Assembly: GCF_963675585.1 (NCBI RefSeq)
Contig: NZ_OY776414.1
Location: 2,521,001-2,585,000 of the forward strand
Direction of reading: 5' to 3'
From: an uncultured Draconibacterium sp.
Lineage (GTDB): Bacteria; Bacteroidota; Bacteroidia; Bacteroidales; Prolixibacteraceae
Length of the DNA: 64,000 nt
Below, piece by piece: positions 6,153 through 15,160 of this stretch (positions are counted from its first letter, which is position 1; every line of letters begins with the position of its first letter). A program made the position numbers and the translations under genes. The notes under the pieces were generated by a model. It was not told the DNA's origin. It ran no database searches and worked only from the letters and a program-made list of their open reading frames with translations.

Positions 6153-8525
6153 ATGTCAACATTTAAACGGAACCTAAAACTGGGTTGGAGAAATATTCTC
6201 AAAAATAAATTCTTTTCCTTTCTGAATATTGGAGGAGTTGCAATTGGAATGGCAGTCACCACGCTAATTCTGTTTTGGGTAGTCGACGAACTCAACTACG
6301 ACAAATACCACAAAAACCTGAGCCAGATTTACCAGGTGTACGAACACCAGATTTATTCCGACGGTCAGGATCTGCATACCGGCTGTACTCCATTTCCTTT
6401 GTCATCCGAATTAAAATCGACGTATCCCGAAATTTTGAATGCGAGTACTTATACAAATTTAGGTGGTCAGCCGGTTAAATACGAAAACAAGGAGTACAAG
6501 GATATTGGTTTAATGCTTGCCGACAAGGAATTTACAAACCTGTTTTCGTTCGAAATTACCGAAGGAGATGCAAATACACTTGAATCACCCGATCAAATAA
6601 TGATAACCCAAAAAGTTGTCGACCTTTTTTTTGACGGGAAATCACCAATTGGGAAAGTGTTAACCGTTTATGGCAATTATAAATTTACAGTAGGTGCTGT
6701 AATTAACTGCCCCGAAAAAAACTCGTCGATTAATTTCGACATACTTGCGTCGATTAAAGTAGCCGAAGCTTTGGGAGCCGATCTTACACGCTGGGGCAAC
6801 AACTGGCCTTTCACAAGTTTGCTGCTTGCCGAAGGTACAAATACCGACAATCTGGAAAGCAAAATAACCGGTCTATTAAAAGAAAAAGGACAGGAAAATA
6901 CATCACTTTATCTTTTCCCCTACTCCAAAATGCATTTGTATAACTTCTCCGATAAAAACAATCGGATTCAATACATCTACCAGTTTTTAGCCATTGCATT
7001 AATCATTGTATTAATTGCTTCCATCAACTTTGTAAACTCCTCTACAGCAAGTTCCGAAACACGGCGTCCCGAAGTTGGAATACGAAAGGTTTTGGGTGCA
7101 ACAAAAGCCAATCTCACCAATCAATTTTTTTACGAGAAGGGACTGATGATTGCAATAAGTCTTGTGCTTGGTATAATTCTGGTTCTTGCCTTTACACCGT
7201 TGTTCAGTCAACTGGCCGATAAAAAAATTAGTCTGAGTTTACTCGGGAACAAATACCTGTTACTAATGCTATTTGTAATGGTAGCAAGCATTTTAGTATT
7301 ATCGGTGGCTTATCCGTCTATTTATATTTCGTCGTTTGCACCGGCACGTGTCTTAAAAAAGGCACCAAAAGGAAACGGAAGTCGCCTGAGTTTTCGAAGC
7401 ATGTTGGTTGTTCTTCAATTTACTCTTTCAATTGTTTTGGTAATTTGCACCATTGCCGTTACCACACAACTCAATTTTATAAACAATTACGACCTTGGCT
7501 ACAACCAGGACAATCTGATATACATCAACCTGGACGAAGCAACGCAAACCAAACACGAAGCACTTTCAGCTGAATTTAAAAACATAAGTGGAGTAGTAAA
7601 TTTAACCAAAGCCGACAAACTTCCGTTTTATGGAGGGAACTCATCGTGGGGTTACGACTGGCAAGGCAAAGATCCGGAAAACAAAGTGTTGATTTGTATT
7701 ATGCGAGTGGATCGGAATTATTTTGAAACACTGGGAATTCAATTGGCCGAAGGAAGAAGCTTTTCATCGATTTATGATAACATGAAAACCGAAAACGGCA
7801 ATATGACCGGCGAAGTAATTTTAAATCAGGAAGCACTGAGACGAATGAAAATGCTGGAACCGATAGGAAAAACGTTTGGAAGAAACGGACAGGAGAAACT
7901 ACCTATTGTTGGAGTTGCAAAAGACTTTCATTTCGAAAGCCTTAAAAATGGCATCGAACCAATGTTAATGGTGCCTTTAACTCAGGATCCCGACGTACTG
8001 ATTTTACGAGTACAACCTGAGAATTTCACAAAAACACTGGCTTCCATAACTTCAAAATGGAATGAAATAATACCAGATACCAATTGTGAAATTGGCTTTT
8101 TCGACCAACGACTGGAAAGAATGTACAATTCTGAAAAGCGGATATCCGGACTGTTTAGCTACTTTTCGTTTGTGGCTATTTTTATTGCCTGTATTGGTTT
8201 GTTCGGGCTATCGGTTTTTGCCATCGAACGCAAACGCAAAGAAATTGGAATACGGAAAGTAAATGGATCGAAGGTAACCCAGATTTTAGCCATGCTTAAC
8301 AAAGACTTTATTAAATGGGTAGTAATATCGTTTGTTTTGGCAACTCCAATTGCCTGGTATACCATGAACCGCTGGCTTCAGAATTTTGCCTACAAAACCA
8401 CACTCGACTGGTGGATTTTTGCACTGGCCGGAGTGCTTGCCACACTTATTGCCATACTTACGGTTTCATTTCAATCGTACAAAGCAGCTGTTCGCAATCC
8501 TGTCGAAGCACTTCGATACGAGTAG
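6153..8525 (+). CDS. ABC transporter permease, duplicated FtsX/MacB type
   Basis: This 790-residue permease has an N-terminal helix (about 20-42), a MacB-like periplasmic domain (about 45-265), an FtsX core with three helices (about 270-395), then a second membrane anchor at 425-445, a second periplasmic domain and a second FtsX core (about 675-785). The motifs RRPEVGIRKVLGA and RKRKEIGIRKVNG before each core's helices are the duplicated coupling segments. This layout is very common in Bacteroidota and pairs with a LolD-like ATPase, here immediately upstream. The substrate is unknown; LolCE-like, antimicrobial-peptide and macrolide export are all possible. Confidence 0.9.
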   Translation: MSTFKRNLKLGWRNILKNKFFSFLNIGGVAIGMAVTTLILFWVVDELNYDKYHKNLSQIYQVYEHQIYSDGQDLHTGCTPFPLSSELKSTYPEILNASTYTNLGGQPVKYENKEYKDIGLMLADKEFTNLFSFEITEGDANTLESPDQIMITQKVVDLFFDGKSPIGKVLTVYGNYKFTVGAVINCPEKNSSINFDILASIKVAEALGADLTRWGNNWPFTSLLLAEGTNTDNLESKITGLLKEKGQENTSLYLFPYSKMHLYNFSDKNNRIQYIYQFLAIALIIVLIASINFVNSSTASSETRRPEVGIRKVLGATKANLTNQFFYEKGLMIAISLVLGIILVLAFTPLFSQLADKKISLSLLGNKYLLLMLFVMVASILVLSVAYPSIYISSFAPARVLKKAPKGNGSRLSFRSMLVVLQFTLSIVLVICTIAVTTQLNFINNYDLGYNQDNLIYINLDEATQTKHEALSAEFKNISGVVNLTKADKLPFYGGNSSWGYDWQGKDPENKVLICIMRVDRNYFETLGIQLAEGRSFSSIYDNMKTENGNMTGEVILNQEALRRMKMLEPIGKTFGRNGQEKLPIVGVAKDFHFESLKNGIEPMLMVPLTQDPDVLILRVQPENFTKTLASITSKWNEIIPDTNCEIGFFDQRLERMYNSEKRISGLFSYFSFVAIFIACIGLFGLSVFAIERKRKEIGIRKVNGSKVTQILAMLNKDFIKWVVISFVLATPIAWYTMNRWLQNFAYKTTLDWWIFALAGVLATLIAILTVSFQSYKAAVRNPVEALRYE

Positions 8526-8567
8526 TGAGAAATCTGTTTAACAAATACCGGACACCAATTTTCCAAA

Positions 8568-8610
8568 ACAGAGAAATACAGTAATCCTGTAATTCTCTGT
8601 TCTTTTATTC
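8568..8610 (+). terminator. Rho-independent terminator after the ABC permease
   Basis: ACAGAGAA-A-TACAG (8568-8581) pairs with CTGTA-A-TTCTCTGT (8587-8600) with one internal mismatch, and is followed by TTCTTTTATT. Confidence 0.8.
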
Positions 8611-8705
8611 ACCGATTGAAACCAGCACCTGTTTTTCATTTTCAGATTTAAATAAGCATATAATTTCTTTTATATTTACTCAGGAAAAACTCTTATCAAC
8701 TTATT

Positions 8706-9539
8706 ATGAAAATAATCCTGAGAATACTATTTTTTAGCATCTGCACTGTACTTCTGTGGAGTTGCGGATCAAAACAAAAACCTCAGATAGCCCAAGCTGA
8801 AAAGCGTACCGTTATTGAGATGCTGACTAATTTTGGTCCCATTTATCTGGAACTTTACAACGAAACACCGCAACACCGTGACAACTTTATTAAAATTATT
8901 GAAGATGGTGTTTTAGACAGCGTTTTATTTCACCGTGTTATTCAGGATTTTATGATACAGGGTGGCGATCCGGACAGCAAACAAGCACCCGACAGCGTTT
9001 CACTTGGAGAAGGTGGTTTAAACTACCGCGTATTCCCTGAATTTCATCCCAACCTTTTTCATAAAAAAGGGGCTTTGGCAGCTGCTCGCGATAACAATCC
9101 GGACCGGGCTTCAAGCAGTACGCAGTTTTACATTGTACAAGGAAAGGTATTTACCGACAGCATGTTAACACTTGCCGAACAAAGAATTAATGATTGGCTG
9201 GCACAGGATTTGGTTAAAAAAGATTCGGTAAATCATGAACTTTCAGAGGCTTTTTATCTCGCCATGAGAAACAATGACATTGAAAATTACACACGCTTAA
9301 ACGATAGTATTGTTGCTTTGGCAAAAAACTACGAATTCGAACATTATACCATTCCTGACGAACAACGGCAAGTATATAAAACGCTGGGAGGCACTCCTCA
9401 TCTCGATCAAAATTATACCGTTTTTGGCGAAGTAATTCAAGGATTAAATGTGGTTGATTCGATTGCTGCTGTTGAAACGGGGGATTTTGACCGGCCTGTA
9501 AAAAATGTCAGGATTTTACACATTCGGGTTTTGGAATAA
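8706..9539 (+). CDS. Cyclophilin-type peptidyl-prolyl isomerase, predicted lipoprotein
   Basis: The 277-residue protein begins with a lipoprotein signal ending LLWSC (Cys20), so it is likely anchored in the periplasm. The cyclophilin fold is marked by VLFHRVIQDFMIQGGDP (catalytic Arg77, in the FHR of the active site) and SSTQFYIVQG. A helical insertion of about 60-70 residues (roughly 150-220) precedes the last strand block, GGTPHLDQNYTVFGEV. Such insertions are seen in Bacteroidota cyclophilins. The role is folding of exported proteins. Bounded by terminators and gaps, it is probably monocistronic. Confidence 0.9.
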   Translation: MKIILRILFFSICTVLLWSCGSKQKPQIAQAEKRTVIEMLTNFGPIYLELYNETPQHRDNFIKIIEDGVLDSVLFHRVIQDFMIQGGDPDSKQAPDSVSLGEGGLNYRVFPEFHPNLFHKKGALAAARDNNPDRASSSTQFYIVQGKVFTDSMLTLAEQRINDWLAQDLVKKDSVNHELSEAFYLAMRNNDIENYTRLNDSIVALAKNYEFEHYTIPDEQRQVYKTLGGTPHLDQNYTVFGEVIQGLNVVDSIAAVETGDFDRPVKNVRILHIRVLE

Positions 9540-9585
9540 TACAAATCAAATGCAACCTGCCAGCCATACTAAATAGCCGATCACT

Positions 9586-9617
9586 TTTGTATTTCAAAAA
9601 CCGGATATCTATTTTTG
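9586..9617 (+). promoter_or_regulatory. Promoter of the tandem Crp/Fnr genes
   Basis: TTTG (9586-9589), 20 bases, then TATTTTTG (9610-9617) matches the Bacteroidota consensus with a one-base longer spacer. It lies 83 bases before the start at 9701. Confidence 0.55.
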
Positions 9618-9700
9618 TTAAAAAAAATCCTGCCGGCAAAATAAGCGCGAAAAACTTAAACAAATTTCCGGCAACAGCTTTGCACTTATTCCAGTAAAAT

Positions 9701-10258
9701 ATGAAACAACTGGCTGATTATATTGAGCAAATAATTAAACTTGACGACAAAGCTGTTCAGGCTTTGTACCAATTGGCTGAAACGGAACATTATTCAAAAA
9801 ACCAGCACATTCTGGAACAAGGCGAACGCTGCACTAAAATCTGGTTTCTGAAAACAGGTATGGTACGTAAATATTATCTCAGCGACGGTAAAGAAATAAC
9901 CTCCTGGATTCATACTGAAAATGAAACCTTTACCTCTTTGCAAAGCTATGCTCTATCACTTCCGTCAACCGAATATTTGCAGGCGTGCGAAGACACCGTT
10001 GCCATAAGTATCACCCGCCAAAACAGCGAGAAACTCATTCAGTTTCCACAATTTGTAACATTCACCAACACTTTAATGGAACGCGAATTTGTAAATATTG
10101 ATGTGCATACCAAAGCATTGCACGCTGCCGATGCCAAAGGAAAATACGAGTATTTAAGAAAAATTGCACCTGAAACTGTGAAACGGGCAAAACTCGGGCA
10201 CATTGCCTCCTTGCTTGGCATTTCGCAGGAAACATTAAGCCGGATAAGAAAAGGATAA
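9701..10258 (+). CDS. Crp/Fnr-family transcriptional regulator (first of a tandem pair)
   Basis: The 185-residue protein has a cyclic-nucleotide-binding-type beta-roll (about 20-120), with ILEQGERCTKIWFLKTGMVRKYY in the usual place. A dimer helix follows, then a C-terminal helix-turn-helix in LGHIASLLGISQETLSRIRKG. No Fnr-type N-terminal cysteine cluster is seen, so oxygen sensing by an Fe-S cluster is unlikely. The effector is unknown. The gene is 12 bases from a second family member, suggesting duplication. Confidence 0.88.
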   Translation: MKQLADYIEQIIKLDDKAVQALYQLAETEHYSKNQHILEQGERCTKIWFLKTGMVRKYYLSDGKEITSWIHTENETFTSLQSYALSLPSTEYLQACEDTVAISITRQNSEKLIQFPQFVTFTNTLMEREFVNIDVHTKALHAADAKGKYEYLRKIAPETVKRAKLGHIASLLGISQETLSRIRKG

Positions 10259-10270
10259 ATACTATTTTTT

Positions 10271-10855
10271 ATGCCTGAACAACTGAAATACCTGATACAA
10301 AAACACACCGAGCTTCCTGACAAAGATTGGGATGCAATAAAATCGGAGTTCGTTCAACAGAATTTCAGAAAAGAAGAGGCAATTCTGGAAGAAGGAAAAA
10401 CTTGCAGGTACTTCTATTTTTTTGAAAGCGGACTTATTCGTTTTTATTGCAACATTGACGGTGCTGATATTACCAAAACATTTGCAATTGCCCCTTACTG
10501 TTTTACCTCACGAGTAAGCTTTCGGGATCAAACACCTGCCAATGAAGCCATTAAGGCACTGGAAGACACCGTGGTATGGAAAATCACCTTCGAGCAATAC
10601 AAAAAACTTGAGCAAGTGGAATCGTGGAATCGTTTTATGCGAAAATTAATCGCTGAAATACAGGACTTCACAGAGAATCGTATGCTTGTATCAAAAATAT
10701 ATACTGCAGAAGAAAACTACCAACAGCTTTTAAAAGACTACCCTGCAGAATTAATGCAAAAAATTCCGCTCAAACACATGGCTTCGTTTTTGGGTGTTGC
10801 GCCTCAATCGCTTAGCCGCATTCGAAAAAAATTACACAACAACGGCAGAAGTTAA
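10271..10855 (+). CDS. Crp/Fnr-family transcriptional regulator (second of a tandem pair)
   Basis: This 194-residue paralogue has the same order: beta-roll (EAILEEGKTCRYFYFFESGLIRFY), dimer helix (about 120-145) and C-terminal HTH in LKHMASFLGVAPQSLSRIRKKL. It differs from its neighbour across most of the effector domain, so the two probably sense different signals or have specialised. It is co-directional with the neighbour and separated by 12 bases, so they are likely one transcript. No conserved cAMP-contact Arg-Ser pair is evident. Confidence 0.88.
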   Translation: MPEQLKYLIQKHTELPDKDWDAIKSEFVQQNFRKEEAILEEGKTCRYFYFFESGLIRFYCNIDGADITKTFAIAPYCFTSRVSFRDQTPANEAIKALEDTVVWKITFEQYKKLEQVESWNRFMRKLIAEIQDFTENRMLVSKIYTAEENYQQLLKDYPAELMQKIPLKHMASFLGVAPQSLSRIRKKLHNNGRS

Positions 10856-10911
10856 CATAGGTGAATTCAGGAAAGCACAGAAATGGCAATTTTTGTGCGC
10901 GAATTAAATAA

Positions 10912-11844
10912 ATGGTTATGGCAAGTATTAAAAGCAGAGTTTTAATTGGGTTAATGCGCAACCGACACCTTTTTAAAGGCCGGCTCAGAAAAGAAACAAT
11001 GGGGCCCGATGTAGCGTCTGTTTTAAAGTTTAGAGAAGAATGTGAAAAAGGAGCAAAACGTTTTGGGAAAGTACCAAACACAGTAAGGCTAAAACAAGAG
11101 CGAATTAATCACATCTTATCGGAATGGATTATTCCCGAAAATGCGCCGGAAGATAAACTGTTGTTTTATGTTCATGGCGGTGGATATGTTTCCGGATCGT
11201 GTAACGATCATCGGGCAATAGTTGCAAAAATTACAGTAAAAACCGGGCTCACTACTTTGTTATACGAATACGGACTGGCTCCCGAAAATCCCTTTCCGGC
11301 TGCCATAAACGACTCGGTAACCGTGTATCAGGCAGTTCTAGCAAAAGGCTACAAACCCGAAAATACAATCATGATGGGCGAATCAGCCGGAGGAGGCCTT
11401 TGTCTGGCTTTGCTTCTCGCACTCAAAGACAAAAACATACCGTTGCCAAAAGCTGCCGTTGCCATTTCTCCCTGGACCGACCTGAGTTGCTCCGGCGAAT
11501 CGTACCACAGCAAAAACAAAGTTTCGTTGGCGCCATTAAACAGCTGGACGGTTTTTAGCCGGTATTACGCCGGAAACGAGGATGTTAAAAACCCATACAT
11601 CTCTCCTTTATTTGGCGACCTGGCAGGTTTACCTCCTATTTTCATCGATGCAGGCGAAGACGATGAGCTTTTTGACGATGCAAAAATGTACTACGAAAAA
11701 GCCAATTCAAGCGGTGTTGACATTACTTTTCAGAAAGGGAAAAAGATGATTCACTGTTATCCTCTGCTCGCTCCATTGTTTCCCGAAGCAACCGGGGCTT
11801 TGAACAACATCCTGTATTTTATTCAATCAAAACTTGCGGAATGA
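10912..11844 (+). CDS. Alpha/beta hydrolase, hormone-sensitive-lipase-type esterase
   Basis: The 310-residue protein has the oxyanion-hole motif HGGGYVSGS (88-96) and the nucleophile elbow GESAGG (Ser158), the hallmark pair of family IV (HSL-like) esterases. The later segments DAGEDDELFDDA and IHCYPLL supply the acidic residue and histidine. The expected role is hydrolysis of short acyl esters. The stop codon overlaps the next start in ATGA, so the two are translationally coupled. Confidence 0.85.
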   Translation: MVMASIKSRVLIGLMRNRHLFKGRLRKETMGPDVASVLKFREECEKGAKRFGKVPNTVRLKQERINHILSEWIIPENAPEDKLLFYVHGGGYVSGSCNDHRAIVAKITVKTGLTTLLYEYGLAPENPFPAAINDSVTVYQAVLAKGYKPENTIMMGESAGGGLCLALLLALKDKNIPLPKAAVAISPWTDLSCSGESYHSKNKVSLAPLNSWTVFSRYYAGNEDVKNPYISPLFGDLAGLPPIFIDAGEDDELFDDAKMYYEKANSSGVDITFQKGKKMIHCYPLLAPLFPEATGALNNILYFIQSKLAE

Positions 11845-12746
11845 CAATTGGCGAATTATACAATAAACTATGCGCTTCTTATTCGCCCGAGAATTTAAAT
11901 GAAATTTCCGGCAAACTGATTCTACTTTACAAAACCAAAAATTACACAGCAATTCGGGGACTGGTCAATAAAATTTCGAAATACGTTAACATCGACGAAG
12001 AAAACGATGCAAAATGTTTCTCGAAACTCATAATGCTGTATCATCCCGATAAAGGCAGCTCCATTCACAACCAGTTGCAGAAACTATTTGAGCTTAACGA
12101 TTATGAAAAGCTTCAAAACTATTCTCACATTTTTTTACTGGCAGACTTTGATGTAAGAGCAGCGAGCATTACCATCCAATCAATGGAGTTTGATGCTGAA
12201 TACATTTGGGATACCGACACCGAAGAGGGTTATTCTTTTACAGATGAATACGGAGAAGAATCGTTTGAAGAACCCGAAGACAATGCATTTGAACGCTCAT
12301 TTTTTAACCTTCTGAAAATAAGAGAATACGGGCGAACCAATATTGAACTGCCCACTTATTACCTACAAGATTTTGAGGACTTTGAAATGGCCGAATCGGG
12401 TCTTGAATCGCTGGATGGAATTGAATATTGTATTCACACAAAGATTCTCGATGTATCGAATAATTTACTCACCGACATCAGCAATTTATGGGAACTGCAG
12501 CTACTGGAAGAATTATATCTGGCAAACAACCAGATCGGATACATCGATACGCTAAGCAATCTTTCAAATCTTAGAATCATCGATTTATCGGGAAACCAAA
12601 TTGATGACATTAGTGCCTTATACGAATTAGAACAACTGGAATATGTTAACCTACTTGGCAACCCGGTGCCTTTAAATCAAATTCGCATGTTGGAAAAAAA
12701 AGCTTGTGTCGTGTGTTTTGAATCGAAAGCCAGATACCATTTTTAG
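11841..12746 (+). CDS. Leucine-rich-repeat protein with unrecognised N-terminal region
   Basis: The 301-residue protein overlaps the esterase gene by four bases (ATGA). The first 190 residues are helical and acidic, with HPDKGSSIHNQ near 72 resembling nothing I can name firmly. Residues about 195-290 hold internalin-type repeats of 21-22 residues: HTKILDVSNNLLTDISNL, LEELYLANNQIGYIDTL, LRIIDLSGNQIDDISAL, LEYVNLLGNPV. No signal peptide is seen, so it is probably cytoplasmic and binds a protein partner. Coupling to an esterase is unusual and may point to a shared task. Confidence 0.72.
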   Translation: MTIGELYNKLCASYSPENLNEISGKLILLYKTKNYTAIRGLVNKISKYVNIDEENDAKCFSKLIMLYHPDKGSSIHNQLQKLFELNDYEKLQNYSHIFLLADFDVRAASITIQSMEFDAEYIWDTDTEEGYSFTDEYGEESFEEPEDNAFERSFFNLLKIREYGRTNIELPTYYLQDFEDFEMAESGLESLDGIEYCIHTKILDVSNNLLTDISNLWELQLLEELYLANNQIGYIDTLSNLSNLRIIDLSGNQIDDISALYELEQLEYVNLLGNPVPLNQIRMLEKKACVVCFESKARYHF

Positions 12747-12843
12747 CCAAAATTTCCTTTTTGATTTATGTCAAAAAAATACCCTCATCAATTGCTGTTC
12801 TTTACAGAAAAATTGAAAAACACAATAGGAATATTTTACCCGG

Positions 12844-13689
12844 ATGAAGACGAACAACACAATTTATAAATCGGCCAATGGAAAAATCAAAGTACTTGAG
12901 TTTTACAATTCTATTCTGAAAGACTGGACTACTCCATGTCGTGAACACCAGATCATTACAACTTATGGCAGTACTTTTGTATTGGAAAGCGGAAATAAAT
13001 CGCTTCCGAAAATTGTCTTGCTTCATGGTTCTGGTTCGAACTCAGCAATGTGGAAAGCCGATGTGGCAGAATATTCCAAAAACTTTCATGTATTTGCGGT
13101 TGATGTTATTGGTGAATGCGGGAACAGTGCTGAAAACCGCCCCCATTTTAAAGACAAACATTATTCCGATTGGCTAAATGAAGTTTTTGAAAAGTTGAAA
13201 ATTAATCAAGCATCCATCATTGGTTGTTCGTTGGGAGCCTGGATAGCCACAGAATTTGCCGTGTATTTTCCTCAAAAAACAGAAAAACTGGTATTGATTG
13301 CTGCGGCCGGAATTACACAGCTTAAACTTCCAAGTGTGCTGCTAATTACCGTCACATCAGCATTTGGAGAATGGGGATTTAATAAAATAAACAAAATGAT
13401 CTACGGAGATCTGGATATTGACAAAACAGCACTACAATTTGTTTCATTGGTGCAAAAGCATTTTATTCCCAGAACTGAACTACTCCCCCTGTTCAGTGCA
13501 ACTGAGCTGGAGAATATCGCTTGTCCTGTTTTATTTATTGGTGGCGAAACAGATTGTTTTTACAATACGACAAAAACAGCAAAACGACTTAAAAAAACAG
13601 TTGCTAATGTTCAGAATATGATTTTAAAAAACACCGGTCACGTTGTGGTTAATCAATCCAAAACCATCCAACAATTTATCAAGCAATAA
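12844..13689 (+). CDS. Alpha/beta hydrolase (MhpC-like)
   Basis: The 281-residue protein has the oxyanion segment LLHGSGSNSAMW (60-71), the nucleophile elbow GCSLGA (Ser129), an acidic residue in FIGGETDCFYN and a histidine in KNTGHVV. The order and spacing are those of a small alpha/beta hydrolase with a cap domain at about 145-215. The substrate is unknown. Its stop is one base from the start of the next small gene, so they are co-transcribed. Confidence 0.85.
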   Translation: MKTNNTIYKSANGKIKVLEFYNSILKDWTTPCREHQIITTYGSTFVLESGNKSLPKIVLLHGSGSNSAMWKADVAEYSKNFHVFAVDVIGECGNSAENRPHFKDKHYSDWLNEVFEKLKINQASIIGCSLGAWIATEFAVYFPQKTEKLVLIAAAGITQLKLPSVLLITVTSAFGEWGFNKINKMIYGDLDIDKTALQFVSLVQKHFIPRTELLPLFSATELENIACPVLFIGGETDCFYNTTKTAKRLKKTVANVQNMILKNTGHVVVNQSKTIQQFIKQ

Positions 13690-13690
13690 A

Positions 13691-14017
13691 ATGGAGAAAA
13701 AGGAGATTCAACATTTTTCAGGGATTCTGGGAGGACTTATTGCCAAGGCACAAAACGGAGAAAGCAAGGACATCGATTTTATTATGAGCAATTTAAGCAG
13801 CGATTCTAATCTTGCCATGACCCGCTTTGTAGATTTTGTCTTAAGTTTGGTGAACACCCCGGCAGGTTTTAAACGTATTTTTTATTATCTTTTTTCAGGT
13901 ACAAGTATCCAGCGTAATTACGCCAGTCTTTACCTGAACCGGTTGGGAGAATTGGAATACGTTAAACAAGCATACGAAAAAGGACTGATTGACGAAATAC
14001 AGGCATTTGCCAGATAA
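13691..14017 (+). CDS. Small alpha-helical protein of unknown function
   Basis: Start is placed at the ATG at 13691, one base after the hydrolase stop, giving 108 residues; a longer frame from 13643 would overlap the hydrolase by 47 bases. The protein looks all-helical with two or three HEAT-like helix pairs (DIDFIMSNLSSDSNLAMTR..., IQRNYASLYLNRLGEL). It has no membrane segment and no recognisable catalytic motif. Its position after the hydrolase suggests joint regulation only. Confidence 0.68.
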   Translation: MEKKEIQHFSGILGGLIAKAQNGESKDIDFIMSNLSSDSNLAMTRFVDFVLSLVNTPAGFKRIFYYLFSGTSIQRNYASLYLNRLGELEYVKQAYEKGLIDEIQAFAR

Positions 14018-14034
14018 TTTTAAAGACGCTAATT

Positions 14035-14078
14035 CTCAAAACCAATTTTCAGAAAATTCAAAATAGATTTTGAGTTTT
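14035..14078. terminator. Candidate bidirectional terminator
   Basis: CTCAAAA (14035-14041) can pair with TTTTGAG (14068-14074), and AATTTTC/GAAAATT forms a competing inner hairpin. It lies between convergent genes. The low GC content makes this weak. Confidence 0.35.
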
Positions 14079-14109
14079 ACCGCCTGCTTTCAAAAGGTAA
14101 ATAGTAGAA

Positions 14110-15060
14110 TTAAAAAGTAAATTTATCTTTCTGAACCTTTAGTTTAGCTGCCTGATATTCAGAAAGAAGTTCACTCATAATTTCTTTTACCGGCCTGATA
14201 TTTTTGATCTGTGCCGACACTTGTCCGATCTCAAGTTCACCTTCGTTTAAGTCACCTTCAAACATCCCTTTTTTTGCACGTCCCCGCCCCAAAAGTTCAC
14301 GCATCTCATCCGGTGATTTACCTGCCTTTTCAGTTTCATCTACCTGTTCGAAAAAACTATTTTTTACCAAACGTGTGGGAGCCAGTTTCTTTAAAGCCAG
14401 CTTTGTACCGCCTTCTCCCAACGCAATAACCAGCTTTTTAAATTCAGGATGTGCTGAAGATTCTTCGGCAACAGCAAAAGCCGAACCGATTTGAACGCCA
14501 TCGGCTCCAAGTACCATGGCTGCCAGCATGGCATCGCCCGAGCCAATTCCGCCCGCTGCCAATAAAGGTAAAGTAGTGGCTTTGCGCACCGAAGGAATTA
14601 ACGACATTGTTGTGGTTTCCTCTCTCCCATTGTGACCGCCTGCTTCAAAACCTTCAGCAACAATAGCATCCACTCCGGCTTCTTCGCACTTGGCTGCAAA
14701 AATCGAACTTGAAACCACATGTGCCACAGTAATTCCTTTTTCTTTTAACCAGGCGGTCCATTTTTTGGGGCTGCCCGCCGAAGTAAAAACAACCGGTACT
14801 TTGTGTTTGGCAATAATATCCATAATACGTTCGGTTTCGGGATAAAGCAAGGGCACATTTACACCAAAAGGTTTATCGGTGGCAGCTTTGCACTTAATTA
14901 TGTGCTCTTCCAGCGTTTCCGGATGCATCGATCCGGCACCGATTAAACCCAGTCCGCCACAATTGCTAACCGCCGAAGCCAGTTTCCAACCGGAGCACCA
15001 AACCATCCCTCCCTGAATTATTGGATATTTTATATTGAATACTTCACAAATTCTGTTCAT
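14110..15060 (-). CDS. NAD(P)H-dependent flavin oxidoreductase (FabK / nitronate monooxygenase family)
   Basis: The 316-residue TIM-barrel protein starts with FNIKYPIIQGGMVW, the N-terminal strand of the nitronate monooxygenase/2-nitropropane dioxygenase superfamily. It has AEGFEAGGHNG with the active-site histidine and LAAGGIGSGDAMLAAMVLGADGVQIGSAF, the FMN phosphate-binding strand. Length and AxGxEAGGH fit FabK-type enoyl-ACP reductase II as well as nitronate monooxygenase; sequence alone does not separate them. It is transcribed apart from folP-cdaA, which lies 100 bases upstream of its start. Confidence 0.85.
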   Translation of the reverse strand: MNRICEVFNIKYPIIQGGMVWCSGWKLASAVSNCGGLGLIGAGSMHPETLEEHIIKCKAATDKPFGVNVPLLYPETERIMDIIAKHKVPVVFTSAGSPKKWTAWLKEKGITVAHVVSSSIFAAKCEEAGVDAIVAEGFEAGGHNGREETTTMSLIPSVRKATTLPLLAAGGIGSGDAMLAAMVLGADGVQIGSAFAVAEESSAHPEFKKLVIALGEGGTKLALKKLAPTRLVKNSFFEQVDETEKAGKSPDEMRELLGRGRAKKGMFEGDLNEGELEIGQVSAQIKNIRPVKEIMSELLSEYQAAKLKVQKDKFTF

Positions 15061-15160
15061 ACTACGAATTTTTAGAATCGTTAAAATTTTACGACTACAA
15101 AGTAGTTAATTCTAAGTTTTGGATTTGAGAAACAGAGTGATCAGAAATGACAGTTAACTA

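Noticed and set aside
9701-10855. Fnr-type oxygen sensors
   Set aside because: Neither protein has the N-terminal cysteine cluster needed for a 4Fe-4S centre.
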